Positions 8,224-15,725 are shown, counted from the first letter of the stretch. The stretch is DNA of 20,773 bases from JAEZVV01 sp036652035 (GCA_036652035.1 JAVVWR010000054.1:1-20773), one strand, 5' to 3'. Program-made: numbers and translations. Notes: generated from the sequence alone by a model not told the origin.

Positions 8224-9014
8224 TGCATCCGACCGATATCAGCTGGCTTCAACTCGCCGCCGCCGCCGCTCTAGTCCTGGTAGCCGTGGCCTTGTCGCAG
8301 TGGCAACAACTGGGTCTGGCACGCCAGCTCTTGAGCGGCGCGGCGCGGGCCACCGTGCAATTGCTCGCCACCGGCTATGTGCTGGTGTGGGTGTTTGCCA
8401 CCAAGCAATGGTGGGTCGTGGCCGGCCTGTTGCTGGTGATGGTGATGGTCGCTTCGCATACCGCGGCATCGCGCCAGAAGATCGCCGCTGCCGCTCGCCG
8501 GCGGGTCGCGGCGCTGACTGGTTTTTCGATTCTGGTGGGATCGGCGATCACCCTGGTTTACGTGATGGGCGTGATCGTCCGGGTCGACCCCTGGTATGAC
8601 CCGCGCTACGTGATTCCGCTAGCCGGCATGGTGATCGCCAATGCGATGAACGCAGCGGCGCTGGGAGCCGAACGTCTGAGATCGGAGCTGGTCGCACGCG
8701 CCGGTGAAGTCGAAGCCTGGCTCGCGCTTGGTGCCACGCCCGCGCAAGCCTCGGCCGAACCGGTAAGACGCGCCGTGAGCGCGGCCATGATGCCGACCAT
8801 CAATGGCCTTGCGGTGGTGGGAATCGTCTCGCTGCCAGGAATGATGACGGGCCAGATTCTCGCGGGCGCTTCGCCGCTGCTGGCAGTGCGCTATCAGCTG
8901 GTGGTGGTCTTCATGCTCGCCTGCGCCACGGCGATCACCGCTTTGCTGGTGGTTCTGGCCTACCGCCGCAGTTTTTTTACCGCGGCGGATCAATTTCGTC
9001 GCCCGCTCGACTGA
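8223..9014 (+). CDS. fetB: FetB-like permease (UPF0014/YbbM, iron export)
   Basis: A 263-aa membrane protein with about six to seven hydrophobic helices. Family features are the N-terminal WQQLGLARQLLSGAARATVQ, the central VIPLAGMVIANAMNAAALG and the later GIVSLPGMMTGQILAGASPL. The ATG at 8223 shares its A with the TAA of fetA (TAATG), and GGGGAGGTG lies just upstream, so this start is preferred to the in-frame ATG at 8205. With FetA it forms an inner-membrane ABC system thought to move iron out of the cytoplasm. No Fur-type operator was recognised upstream of the operon. Confidence 0.9.
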   Translation: MHPTDISWLQLAAAAALVLVAVALSQWQQLGLARQLLSGAARATVQLLATGYVLVWVFATKQWWVVAGLLLVMVMVASHTAASRQKIAAAARRRVAALTGFSILVGSAITLVYVMGVIVRVDPWYDPRYVIPLAGMVIANAMNAAALGAERLRSELVARAGEVEAWLALGATPAQASAEPVRRAVSAAMMPTINGLAVVGIVSLPGMMTGQILAGASPLLAVRYQLVVVFMLACATAITALLVVLAYRRSFFTAADQFRRPLD

Positions 9015-9020
9015 CATCAG

Positions 9021-9053
9021 CGCGGGGGATCCGGTCATTCCAGATCCCCCGCG
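9021..9053. terminator. Strong hairpin after fetB, T-less terminator candidate
   Basis: An 11-bp perfect stem, CGCGGGGGATC (9021-9031) with GATCCCCCGCG (9043-9053), closes an 11-nt loop six bases after the fetB stop. No T run follows on either strand. It may serve as an mRNA 3'-end stabiliser or as part of a terminator between fetB and the convergent methyltransferase gene. Confidence 0.5.
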
Positions 9054-9094
9054 TCCTGACTGACGTGTGGCCTTGACCGCCTTGCGCAGGCCTT

Positions 9095-9207
9095 GAGAGC
9101 CAGCCTGAGGCCAGGATCAGCCCTCTCCCGACCCCACGGGGTTCATCCAACGAGAAAAAGCACCAGGGGCCGATCCTGGCCTTCTGAACGCGTGCGGCTT
9201 GGCTCTC
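9095..9207. repeat. Nested inverted repeat beside the first assembly gap
   Basis: GGCCAGGATC (9109-9118) is the exact reverse complement of GATCCTGGCC (9172-9181). Outside it, GAGAGCCAGCC (9095-9105) matches the reverse complement of GGCTTGGCTCTC (9196-9207) apart from one extra base. Inside it is a small CCCC-AC-GGGG palindrome. The whole can fold as one long interrupted hairpin in non-coding DNA, 12 bp before the N run. It may be a dispersed repeat or a structured RNA; I do not recognise the family. Confidence 0.5.
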
Positions 9208-9219
9208 GATGTCGCGATG

Positions 9220-9319
9220 NNNNNNNNNNNNNNNNNNNNNNNNNNNNNNNNNNNNNNNNNNNNNNNNNNNNNNNNNNNNNNNNNNNNNNNNNNNNNNNNN
9301 NNNNNNNNNNNNNNNNNNN
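9220..9319. other. Assembly gap of 100 N
   Basis: Exactly 100 undetermined bases, the conventional placeholder for a scaffold gap of unknown length. It removes the 3' end of the methyltransferase gene and may hide further genes or repeat copies. Reading frames that cross it are not meaningful. Confidence 0.97.
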
Positions 9320-9938
9320 GCCGCCGCACCACACAGTCAATCAGGGCAGACATGCCGTGATGCTGGCTGCCTTCGAACAATTCCGTGTCGTGTTCGCGCA
9401 GTTCAAGAATTTCCTGGGCAGCAAACGTGGTTTTCAACAGTTCAGCTGTGTACAAGTGGCTAACAAGTGACGGTCCGCCCGTCTTGTAACCGAGCTGGCG
9501 TGGGGTGTAGCCCTGCAATATCAGCAATCCACCCGGCTTGAGAGTTGCCAGCATGCCTTCGAACAAGGCCTGTCGCTGATCAGGTGCCGCGAACTGGATG
9601 AAGATCGCCGCGACTACGTCGTAGCTCGCATCCGTCCAGGCCCAGTTTTCCACAGACTCGTTGTGGAAATCGACCGTCACTCCACTTGCGGCCGCGAGTT
9701 TCCTCGCCTTATCCACACCCACGCGCGCGATATCGAAGGCGGTCACAACCAGACCTTGTCGCGCCATCCACACGCTGTTGCGGCCTTCACCATCGGCAAC
9801 CGCCAAGGCCTTCATGCCGGGGACAAGTCGATGACGCTGGGATTGAAGAAAAACGTTGGGCTGGATACCGAAGAGATAGCTGTCCTGCGCATAGCGCGAG
9901 TTCCAGGTTTCTCGTGGCGAGTCGAATCCTTGCTTCAT
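9320..9938 (-). CDS. Class I SAM-dependent methyltransferase, 3' end lost in gap
   Basis: 206 residues are readable before the frame enters the N run. The SAM-binding loop is ALAVADGEGRNSVWMAR (44-60), followed by VTAFDIA with the acidic residue after strand 2, and LKPGGLLILQGYTP (133-146). The opening WNSRYAQDSYLFGIQPNVFL resembles the TehB/thiopurine-type methyltransferase group. Such proteins are about 200-210 aa and the last readable residues look like a normal C-terminus, so the stop is probably just inside the gap. A start at 9938 is supported by AAGGA upstream. The substrate is unknown. The gene points away from the DnaA-box region. Confidence 0.85.
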
Positions 9939-9993
9939 GGTTTTCCTTGGCAGATGTCTTGAGTACGAACGTGAACGGAAACGATGAGCCGTT

Positions 9994-10239
9994 GATTCTT
10001 TATCTTGCTATGTCTTTTTGTAATCGTAATTAATAGTAAGGTCGAGAAAATCTGTGGATAAGTTGATTAAGTCGTTCTGTCTCAACGGGTTACGTTTGAA
10101 AATTTTCTGTGGGCCAGGGGCGTGAGGGCTGTGGAAAACATGTGGACGGTGGGGATAACTTTTGTCGGTTTTTGAAATCACCAAAAGTTGTTCACAGGTG
10201 GTTTGCGAGTTGTCCCTCTTGTCCACAGACTTATCCAGT
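9994..10239. other. oriC-like region: DnaA-box cluster with AT-rich unwinding tract
   Basis: A perfect DnaA box TGTGGATAA lies at 10053-10061. One-mismatch boxes are TGTGGAAAA (10130-10138), TGGGGATAA (10150-10158) and TTGTCCACA (10219-10227); two-mismatch boxes are TTGTTCACA (10188-10196) and TTATCCAGT (10231-10239). The boxes at 10150 and 10188 face each other across arms AACTTTTG/CAAAAGTT. To the left is GATTCTTTATCTT (9994-10006), similar to DUE 13-mers. By hand count 74 of 110 bases in 10001-10110 are A or T, far above the surroundings. The whole 387 bp between 9939 and 10325 has no credible gene. No dnaA, dnaN, rpmH or parAB gene is in the window, so a DnaA-titration or regulatory locus is the alternative. 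Confidence 0.6.
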
Positions 10240-10325
10240 GCTCTCCAGCGGTTGTCGAAGCACGGCTGCGTCGCGACATCAGGGAGTTCCCGTGTTTGCA
10301 GTCGCGAAAGCGCTCGGGATGATTC

Positions 10326-11126
10326 GTGGCAAATCCGGTGCTGCGTGGCGCCGTGATGATTGGCGCCAATTCACTCCTCTTGTCGTACTTCATGCCGGAC
10401 TCCCGAGTTATGACGCCGTGGTTTGCACCGCGGCTGTCGTCCTACGCCACGCGCGTTGTTTTGCAACTTGGCCATTGCATTCCTGGCCGCCGCGGTAGCG
10501 TTGTGGTGGGTGAGGAGTCCCGGGTTTCACGTCTGCTCTTTGTCAAGAACGGGCTGGTGGCTCGTGCCCTGGTTCACCCCGGACGCAGTCAGCCCTTGGT
10601 GTGGTCGCTGTCGCTGCCGGGAAGTTTGTGCGGCGGTTGCCAGAACCTCTACAGCGGCGATCACCTGCCGCGTCGGCACTGGACGTTGCGCGACAGCGAG
10701 GTGCTCGAGGTGCCGCAGGAGCTGTTGCTCAAGATCGCCGATCGCGATGTGGCGCTTCATCGCGAGCTGGCCGCTTACTGCGAGCGCAGCGCGATGTGCG
10801 ACAAGCTGGGTCTGTTGGTCGGTCATCTCGCCGCCAACGCCGATCGTCTGCAAATCTTTCTGGCATCGGCCTTGTTGGCTGCCGGACACGATCTGCATGG
10901 GGGCTTGGGGGAAGAGTCGCACCTGCGTCTGCCGCCTCTGCCACGGCGCGAGGTGGTGGCGCAGGTAGTGGCTTGCAGCCCGGCGGTGGTCGATCGCGTG
11001 TTGACCGAGTGGATTCAAAGCGGCGACTTAAAACGCGGCGATGGCGCCTTGTGGATATCTCGCGAGCGCGCTCTGCATTCGTATCACTGGCTGCAGCAGT
11101 TGCTGGATTCGACGTCGGTCACCTGA
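10326..11126 (+). CDS. Crp/Fnr-family-like transcriptional regulator, divergent
   Basis: A 266-aa protein, GTG start, with GGGAT upstream; in-frame ATGs at 10356, 10392 and 10410 are possible later starts. Residues about 45-130 look like a cyclic-nucleotide-binding-type beta barrel (IPGRRGSVVVGEE...LLFVKNGLVAR), then a long helix (about 132-180) and a winged helix (RREVVAQVVACSPAVVDRVLTEWIQSGDL split across 207-235). The cAMP-contacting FGE...R signature is absent; in its region is CGGC (C102, C105), with further cysteines at 51, 152, 158 and 217. This resembles members that respond to redox or other cues rather than cAMP, but it lacks the classical FNR N-terminal cysteines. It lies just right of the DnaA-box region. 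Target genes are unknown. Confidence 0.7.
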   Translation: MANPVLRGAVMIGANSLLLSYFMPDSRVMTPWFAPRLSSYATRVVLQLGHCIPGRRGSVVVGEESRVSRLLFVKNGLVARALVHPGRSQPLVWSLSLPGSLCGGCQNLYSGDHLPRRHWTLRDSEVLEVPQELLLKIADRDVALHRELAAYCERSAMCDKLGLLVGHLAANADRLQIFLASALLAAGHDLHGGLGEESHLRLPPLPRREVVAQVVACSPAVVDRVLTEWIQSGDLKRGDGALWISRERALHSYHWLQQLLDSTSVT

Positions 11127-11166
11127 GACGCAGGGGCGCTAGCCGGCGACCGGTTAGAGTCGCTTC

Positions 11167-12063
11167 ATGCATCCTCATCCCTGGTTTTCGTATCTTCAAC
11201 TCAGCGCGTCGATGGCGCTGGTCGGCACCTATGTCGCGCTGGCCAAGCCGCTGGTGGTGGCGATTCCGGTTTTTGCCCTGGCCTTGCTGCGATTTGGCAT
11301 GGCGGCGGTAGCGCTTGCACCCTGGACCGCGGCTGCTCGCGACGAAGCTCCACTGACCGTCGGCGAGCGCTGGCAGCTCTTTATTCAGAGCTTTTTCGGC
11401 AATTTTCTGTTCTCGATCTGCATGCTCTCGGGCATCGCACTCACCACGGCAGTGGCGGCGGGGGTGATTCTTGCCACCTTGCCGGCGGTGGTGGCGCTGG
11501 CGTCGTGGGCGATATTGCGTGAGCGCTTGTCGCGCCGCACCTGGGCCGCCATTGCGCTGGCCGTCGGCGGGATCGCGCTGCTCCAGTTCGCTCAGGCGCC
11601 GGCCGACGAATCGCAGCGCGCCAGCCTGCTGGGCAATTTGCTGCTGCTGGGTGCGGTGCTGTGCGAAGCGATCTACGTCATCGCGGGCAAAAAACTCGCG
11701 GCGACCCGGGCGCCGCTGCGGATCTCCGCCCTGATCAATCTGTGGGGGCTGGTTCTCACCCTGCCCTTTGGCCTGTGGCAGCTCTCCAATTTTGAGCTTG
11801 GGGCTTTGCGCCTGAGCGACTGGAGCCTGCTCGTCTTTTATGCGCTGTCGGCGAGCCTGATCTCGGTGGCTCTGTGGCTCAACGGTTTGCGTCAGGTGCC
11901 AGCCAACCAGGCCGGTGTTTTCACCGTGGCCCTGCCGATCGCGGCCACCGTGGTGGGTGTGATGTTTCTGGGCGAGCCGTTTGGCGGTCTGCAGGCGGCC
12001 GCGTTGGTGTTGGCCGCCAGCGGTGTGTGTTTGATTGCGCTGGCGCCGCGAGTGCGCCGCTGA
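11167..12063 (+). CDS. EamA/DMT-family transporter (RhaT-like exporter)
   Basis: A 298-aa protein with about ten transmembrane helices arranged as two EamA repeats (about 10-140 and 155-295). The end of the first repeat, AAGVILATLPAVVALASWAILRERLSRRTW, and of the second, VFTVALPIAATVVGVMFLGEPFGG, are typical (positions split by helix breaks). Such proteins export amino acids or other metabolites, with no substrate predictable. TAGAGT lies at 11155-11160, only 6 nt before the ATG; if it is a -10 box the transcript would be nearly leaderless. The preceding regulator ends 40 nt upstream. Confidence 0.87.
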   Translation: MHPHPWFSYLQLSASMALVGTYVALAKPLVVAIPVFALALLRFGMAAVALAPWTAAARDEAPLTVGERWQLFIQSFFGNFLFSICMLSGIALTTAVAAGVILATLPAVVALASWAILRERLSRRTWAAIALAVGGIALLQFAQAPADESQRASLLGNLLLLGAVLCEAIYVIAGKKLAATRAPLRISALINLWGLVLTLPFGLWQLSNFELGALRLSDWSLLVFYALSASLISVALWLNGLRQVPANQAGVFTVALPIAATVVGVMFLGEPFGGLQAAALVLAASGVCLIALAPRVRR

Positions 12064-12093
12064 TCGGGCTTCATCGGGCTTTCCTGCGGGTGC

Positions 12094-12122
12094 TTGGTTC
12101 ATTCGGGAGCGGGCGCTAGGGT
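12094..12122 (+). promoter_or_regulatory. Candidate sigma-70 promoter of uup
   Basis: TTGGTT (12094-12099) and TAGGGT (12117-12122) are separated by 17 bp, the preferred spacing, and lie 15-43 bp before the uup start. Each hexamer matches the consensus at only three positions, so confidence is low. Confidence 0.3.
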
Positions 12123-12136
12123 ATCGTGCGCGCGCC

Positions 12137-13957
12137 ATGACGCTTCTTACACTGATCAATGCCCAGCTCGCCTTTGGCGACCAGCCCCTGCTCGATGACG
12201 CCGCCATCACCCTGCTCGAAGGGGAACGGGTCGGCCTGATCGGCCGCAACGGCACGGGAAAAAGCTCGCTCCTCAAAGTGATCGCCGGTCGCTCTCAGCT
12301 CGACGACGGCGAACGCAAGGTGCGCGCCGGACTTCGCATCGACTACGTCGAGCAAGAGCCCGAACTGCCACCCGCGAGCACCATCCGCGTGAGCCTGGTG
12401 CGGCGCGGTCACATCGAACACATGCACGACGAGCGCGAGCGTTGGCGTACCGAGGCGCGGCTCGACGAATATCTGCACCGCTTCGGCCTCGACCCCGAGC
12501 GTGACCCGGCCACGGCCTCCGGCGGTGAGCGCAAGCGCGCCGCTCTGGCGCTGGCTTTGGCGCTGCAGTCTGACTTATTGCTGCTCGACGAACCGACCAA
12601 CCACCTCGACATCACCGGCATTGGCCAGCTCGAGGATTTGCTTGTCAGCGAGTTCCGCGGATCGCGTTCGCTGATGACAATTACTCACGACCGCGCGTTT
12701 CTCGATCGTGTCGCCTCCCGCATCGTCGAACTCGATCGCGGCGTTCTGCGCTCCTACCCTGGCAACTTCGCGGCCTACGAGTCGCGCAAGGAAGACGAGC
12801 TCGCGGCTGAGGAAACGGCGCGCCGCAAATTCGACAAGTTCTGGGCGCAGGAAGAGGTCTGGATTCGCAAGGGCATCGAGGCCCGTCGCACTCGCAACGA
12901 AGGCCGGGTGCGGCGGCTCGAGAGCCTGCGGGTTGACCGCTCCGAGCGGCGCGACCGCATTGGCAAGGTCAAGCTGGCGATCGATTCGGGCGAGCGCAGC
13001 GGCAAGCTGGTGGCCGAGCTTGAAGGTGTAAGCAAATCTTTCGGCGGCCGGCCGGTGGTCAAGGACCTTGATCTGCGCCTGATGCGCGGCGACCGCCTGG
13101 GCCTGATCGGCCCCAACGGCGCGGGCAAGAGCACGCTGATCAAGCTCATCCTTGGCAGTCTTGAGCCGGATTCCGGCCGGGTGCGTCACGGCACCAATCT
13201 GCAGGTCGCTTACTTCGACCAGCTGCGCGAAGTTCTCGACCCCGAAAAGACCGTGGCTGAGACGATTGCGCCGGGTTCCGACTGGGTCGAGATCGGCACT
13301 ACCCGCAAGCATGTGATCGGTTACCTGGGCGATTTCCTGTTCCCGCCGCGTCGCGCCACGGCGCCGGTGAAGTCGCTCTCCGGCGGCGAGCGCAATCGTC
13401 TGTTGCTGGCCCGCCTGTTTGCTCGCCCGGCCAACCTGCTGGTGCTCGACGAACCGACCAACGATCTCGATATCGAATCGCTCGAGCTGCTCGAAGACAC
13501 GCTTCAGACCTATCCGGGCACGCTGCTGCTGGTTTCTCACGACCGCGCCTTCCTCGACAACGTGGTGACTCAGGTGATCGCCGCCGAAGGCGATGGCCAA
13601 TGGCGCGAGTACGTTGGTGGCTATTCCGACTGGCTGCGCCAGCGCCCTGTGCCAGCCGAGAAAATCGAGGCCAAGCCCGAGGCCGCGCCAGCGCCCGCGC
13701 CGGTTCGAAAGACCGAGCGGGTCAAGCTCAGCTTCAAGGAAACGCGCGAGCTTGAAGCCCTGCCGGGCGAGCTTGAAGCGCTCGAAGCCGAGCAGGCCGC
13801 GTTCACCGCGGCGATGAGCTCAATCGAGTACCACAAGCGCAGCCCCGACGAGATGCGCGCCGACGGCGAGCGCGCGGCCGAAGTGGAGCGTCTGCTTGAA
13901 CAGAAGTTCGAGCGCTGGGCCGCGCTGGAAGAAAAGGCCAAGGCTGCTCAAGGCTGA
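12137..13957 (+). CDS. uup: ABC-F ATPase Uup
   Basis: A 606-aa soluble protein with two ABC domains and no membrane segment. Domain 1: Walker A GRNGTGKSS (36-44), signature ASGGERKRAALALA (127-140), Walker B LLLLDEPTNHLD (147-158). The linker has WIRKGIEARRTRNEGRV, a hallmark of Uup. Domain 2: Walker A GPNGAGKST (325-333), LSGGERNRLLLARL (414-427) and VLDEPTNDLD (436-445). A charged C-terminal coiled coil follows (about 525-605). Uup acts in DNA-related processes and ribosome rescue or assembly in E. coli. The stretch between Walker A and signature in domain 1 is about 30 residues shorter than I recall for E. coli Uup. The start at 12137 matches the family N-terminus. Confidence 0.92.
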   Translation: MTLLTLINAQLAFGDQPLLDDAAITLLEGERVGLIGRNGTGKSSLLKVIAGRSQLDDGERKVRAGLRIDYVEQEPELPPASTIRVSLVRRGHIEHMHDERERWRTEARLDEYLHRFGLDPERDPATASGGERKRAALALALALQSDLLLLDEPTNHLDITGIGQLEDLLVSEFRGSRSLMTITHDRAFLDRVASRIVELDRGVLRSYPGNFAAYESRKEDELAAEETARRKFDKFWAQEEVWIRKGIEARRTRNEGRVRRLESLRVDRSERRDRIGKVKLAIDSGERSGKLVAELEGVSKSFGGRPVVKDLDLRLMRGDRLGLIGPNGAGKSTLIKLILGSLEPDSGRVRHGTNLQVAYFDQLREVLDPEKTVAETIAPGSDWVEIGTTRKHVIGYLGDFLFPPRRATAPVKSLSGGERNRLLLARLFARPANLLVLDEPTNDLDIESLELLEDTLQTYPGTLLLVSHDRAFLDNVVTQVIAAEGDGQWREYVGGYSDWLRQRPVPAEKIEAKPEAAPAPAPVRKTERVKLSFKETRELEALPGELEALEAEQAAFTAAMSSIEYHKRSPDEMRADGERAAEVERLLEQKFERWAALEEKAKAAQG

Positions 13958-14106
13958 TCCCCGGCCCGGTCGTCAATGCCGTTTACATCGGGTAGCGGCT
14001 TTGACGGCCGCTCGGGTCCAGACTGTCGTCGGAAAGACCGGTTGGCGCGTTGTAGTGGACAGGCGCACACGTCCGTGGCGCGGCCGGTTCGCTTGACGAG
14101 GTCATC

Positions 14107-14621
14107 ATGAAACTTCTGCGCTCTCTGGTTCTGGCCGCCGCCGCTGGTGTGGTTTGGTTCGCTCTATCTCCGGCAGTTCAGGCTCACGGTTGGGGCGGGC
14201 CTCGGGCGAGCATTTACTTCGGTTTTGGCGGCCCGGTCTGGCCAGGCTATTCGGGCTATTGGAGGCCGCGTTACGGCTACCCCTATGGCTACGGTTACGG
14301 CTATNNNNNNNNNNNNNNNNNNNNNNNNNNNNNNNNNNNNNNNNNNNNNNNNNNNNNNNNNNNNNNNNNNNNNNNNNNNNNNNNNNNNNNNNNNNNNNNN
14401 NNNNCTATCCCTACTCGCCCAGCGTGGTGGTGCCGGGGCCGGTCTATCCGCCGGTGGTGATCGAGCCGCAGGCGCCGGTCTATGTCGAGCGCGATACGCC
14501 GCCACCGGCCGCGCAGGCGCAGCCGTGGTGGTACTGGTGCGACAGCGCCAGGGCCTATTACCCCTATGTGAAGTCCTGCGCCGAAGGCTGGCAGCGGGTT
14601 GCACCGCAGCCGGTCAACTAA
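14107..14621 (+). CDS. Secreted Tyr/Gly-rich protein interrupted by the second gap
   Basis: The 5' part (14107-14304) encodes a signal peptide (MKLLRSLVLAAAAGVVWFAL...AVQA) and then a Tyr/Gly/Pro-rich region ending in repeated YG units. After the N run the frame shifts, and the readable end (to TAA at 14619-14621) is Pro/Val-rich and ends WWYWCDSARAYYPYVKSCAEGW...QPVN. The two parts fit one gene, and the frame change simply shows the gap is not truly 100 bp. The C-terminal WC...YYPYV..C..GW pattern is seen in small exported proteins of Betaproteobacteria; two cysteines could form a disulfide. The lipoprotein gene follows after 7 nt, so they probably form an operon. Function unknown. Confidence 0.75.
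14305..14404. other. Assembly gap of 100 N inside a low-complexity coding repeat
   Basis: Exactly 100 undetermined bases, directly after a tandem run of GGC-TAC/GGT-TAC codons. The repeat probably broke the assembly; the real length is unknown. Confidence 0.97.
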
Positions 14622-14628
14622 GGTCGTC

Positions 14629-15198
14629 ATGAACCGGATTTTTCTGGTCGGAGCGCTGGCGGCATCGCTCGCCGGGTGTGCTGCAGTTCCTACCGCGCCG
14701 CGAGTGGCGGCCTTGCCGGGCTCAAACAAATCGTTCGAAGCCTTTCAGCACGATGACGCGCATTGCCGCAGCTATGCCTATAGGGCCGCGGGCGGTTCGG
14801 CGCAGCAGCAGGCAAGCAACGAGGCTGCGGCTGACAGCGCGGCGCTGGGCACCGTGATCGGTGCTGCCATCGGCGCCTTGGTCAATGGGGGCCATGGCGC
14901 TGCGGCCGGTGGTGGCCTGGGCCTTTTGACCGGGGTGGCGGTGGGCAGCAACCCGTCTCAAGTCAGAAGCGGGTCGGCGCAACAACGCTATGACTCGGCG
15001 TACTTGCAGTGCATGTACATGCGCGGCAACCAGGTACCGGGCCGCTACGTGGTGCGGCGGCAGCCGGTCTATCCGTCGGCCGCGTATCCGCCACCGCCGC
15101 CCAATGCTCCACCGCCGCCTGCTACGACGCTGATGGCGCCACCGCCGGATGCCGCGATTCCGCCCCCCAATGCGCCGCCGCCTCCCTGGGTCCGTTGA
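14629..15198 (+). CDS. Glycine-zipper lipoprotein with proline-rich tail
   Basis: A 189-aa protein. The start at 14629 gives a clean lipoprotein signal with lipobox LAGC (14-17), so C17 should be lipidated; an upstream in-frame ATG at 14599 would lie inside the previous gene. Residues about 73-105 form a glycine-zipper (LGTVIGAAIGALVNGG...GGLGLLTGVAVGS), a hydrophobic Gly/Ala helix pair as in outer-membrane-associated lipoproteins. Three more cysteines include those in DAHCRSY and YLQCMYM. The last 50 residues are mostly Pro, Ala and Tyr. It follows the secreted Tyr/Gly-rich protein by 7 nt. It is probably an envelope protein of unknown role. Confidence 0.82.
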   Translation: MNRIFLVGALAASLAGCAAVPTAPRVAALPGSNKSFEAFQHDDAHCRSYAYRAAGGSAQQQASNEAAADSAALGTVIGAAIGALVNGGHGAAAGGGLGLLTGVAVGSNPSQVRSGSAQQRYDSAYLQCMYMRGNQVPGRYVVRRQPVYPSAAYPPPPPNAPPPPATTLMAPPPDAAIPPPNAPPPPWVR

Positions 15199-15302
15199 GC
15201 AACATTCGGGCGTGCGAGCGCAACGCGATTGATCCGCCGCAGGCCTCGCTGTTCAAAGGGCGGAGTAATCTGAACTCACTGCTTTGAGTCGGACGAGCCA
15301 TC

Positions 15303-15593
15303 ATGAGCCACAAGCACGAGCAACTGCTGCAAGCGATCTTCCACGACCCCATCAGCGGCAACATCCATTGGCGCGAGGTCGAATCGCTGATCAACCATCT
15401 GGGGGCGCATGTCGAGCCGCTATCGGGCGCCCGGCTGCGAGTCACCATCAACCGGATGGAAGGCATCCTGCATCGGCCGCACCACGGCAATACGCTCGAT
15501 CGCAACGGGGTGGTTCACCTGCGAGAGTTTCTTGCCCGCGCTGGCGCCACGCCCTCGCAATACGAGCAGATGCAACAGGCCAATAAAGCCTGA
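15303..15593 (+). CDS. HicA-family-like protein without a HicB partner
   Basis: A 96-aa basic protein. The stretches IHWREVESLINHLGAHVE (21-38), LSGARLRVTINRMEGILHRPH (40-60, the strands of a dsRBD-like fold) and VVHLREFLARAGATPSQYEQ fit the HicA/YcfA family. HicA toxins cleave mRNA using a histidine in a GSH motif; here the corresponding place reads GARL, as in a subgroup that has GSR. No HicB-type antitoxin is encoded on either side. It is therefore either a non-toxic relative or an orphan. The gene is single, 105 nt after the lipoprotein and 132 nt before the rhodanese. Confidence 0.65.
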   Translation: MSHKHEQLLQAIFHDPISGNIHWREVESLINHLGAHVEPLSGARLRVTINRMEGILHRPHHGNTLDRNGVVHLREFLARAGATPSQYEQMQQANKA

Positions 15594-15725
15594 TCGCGGC
15601 TCGTCGCCGCGTCGTGCCGTCGCCACATGAGTGCTGGCCGGCATGAGCGAATGACGTTTTGGTCTTTTCCTGGGTGCTGGCCGCACGGCACACTCGCGCT
15701 TCCTTCGGGTTTATTCGGGTGCGCC

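Noticed and set aside
9069..9096. Direct repeat of GGCCTTGA as a possible CRISPR or attachment site
   Set aside because: Only two 8-bp copies with no further units and no integrase or cas gene.
9117..9319. Extension of the methyltransferase through the N run to 9117
   Set aside because: The gap length is unknown, so frame continuity is meaningless. The readable part already has the family length, and the far side falls in a non-coding inverted repeat.
10109..10498. 129-aa plus-strand frame over the DnaA boxes
   Set aside because: It overlaps the Crp-like gene in another frame, has odd composition and no domain.
12575..13600. 341-aa minus-strand frame
   Set aside because: Antisense to uup, whose motifs are unambiguous.
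15595..15611. Short hairpin after the HicA-like gene
   Set aside because: A 6-bp GC stem with no T run is expected by chance in this GC-rich DNA.
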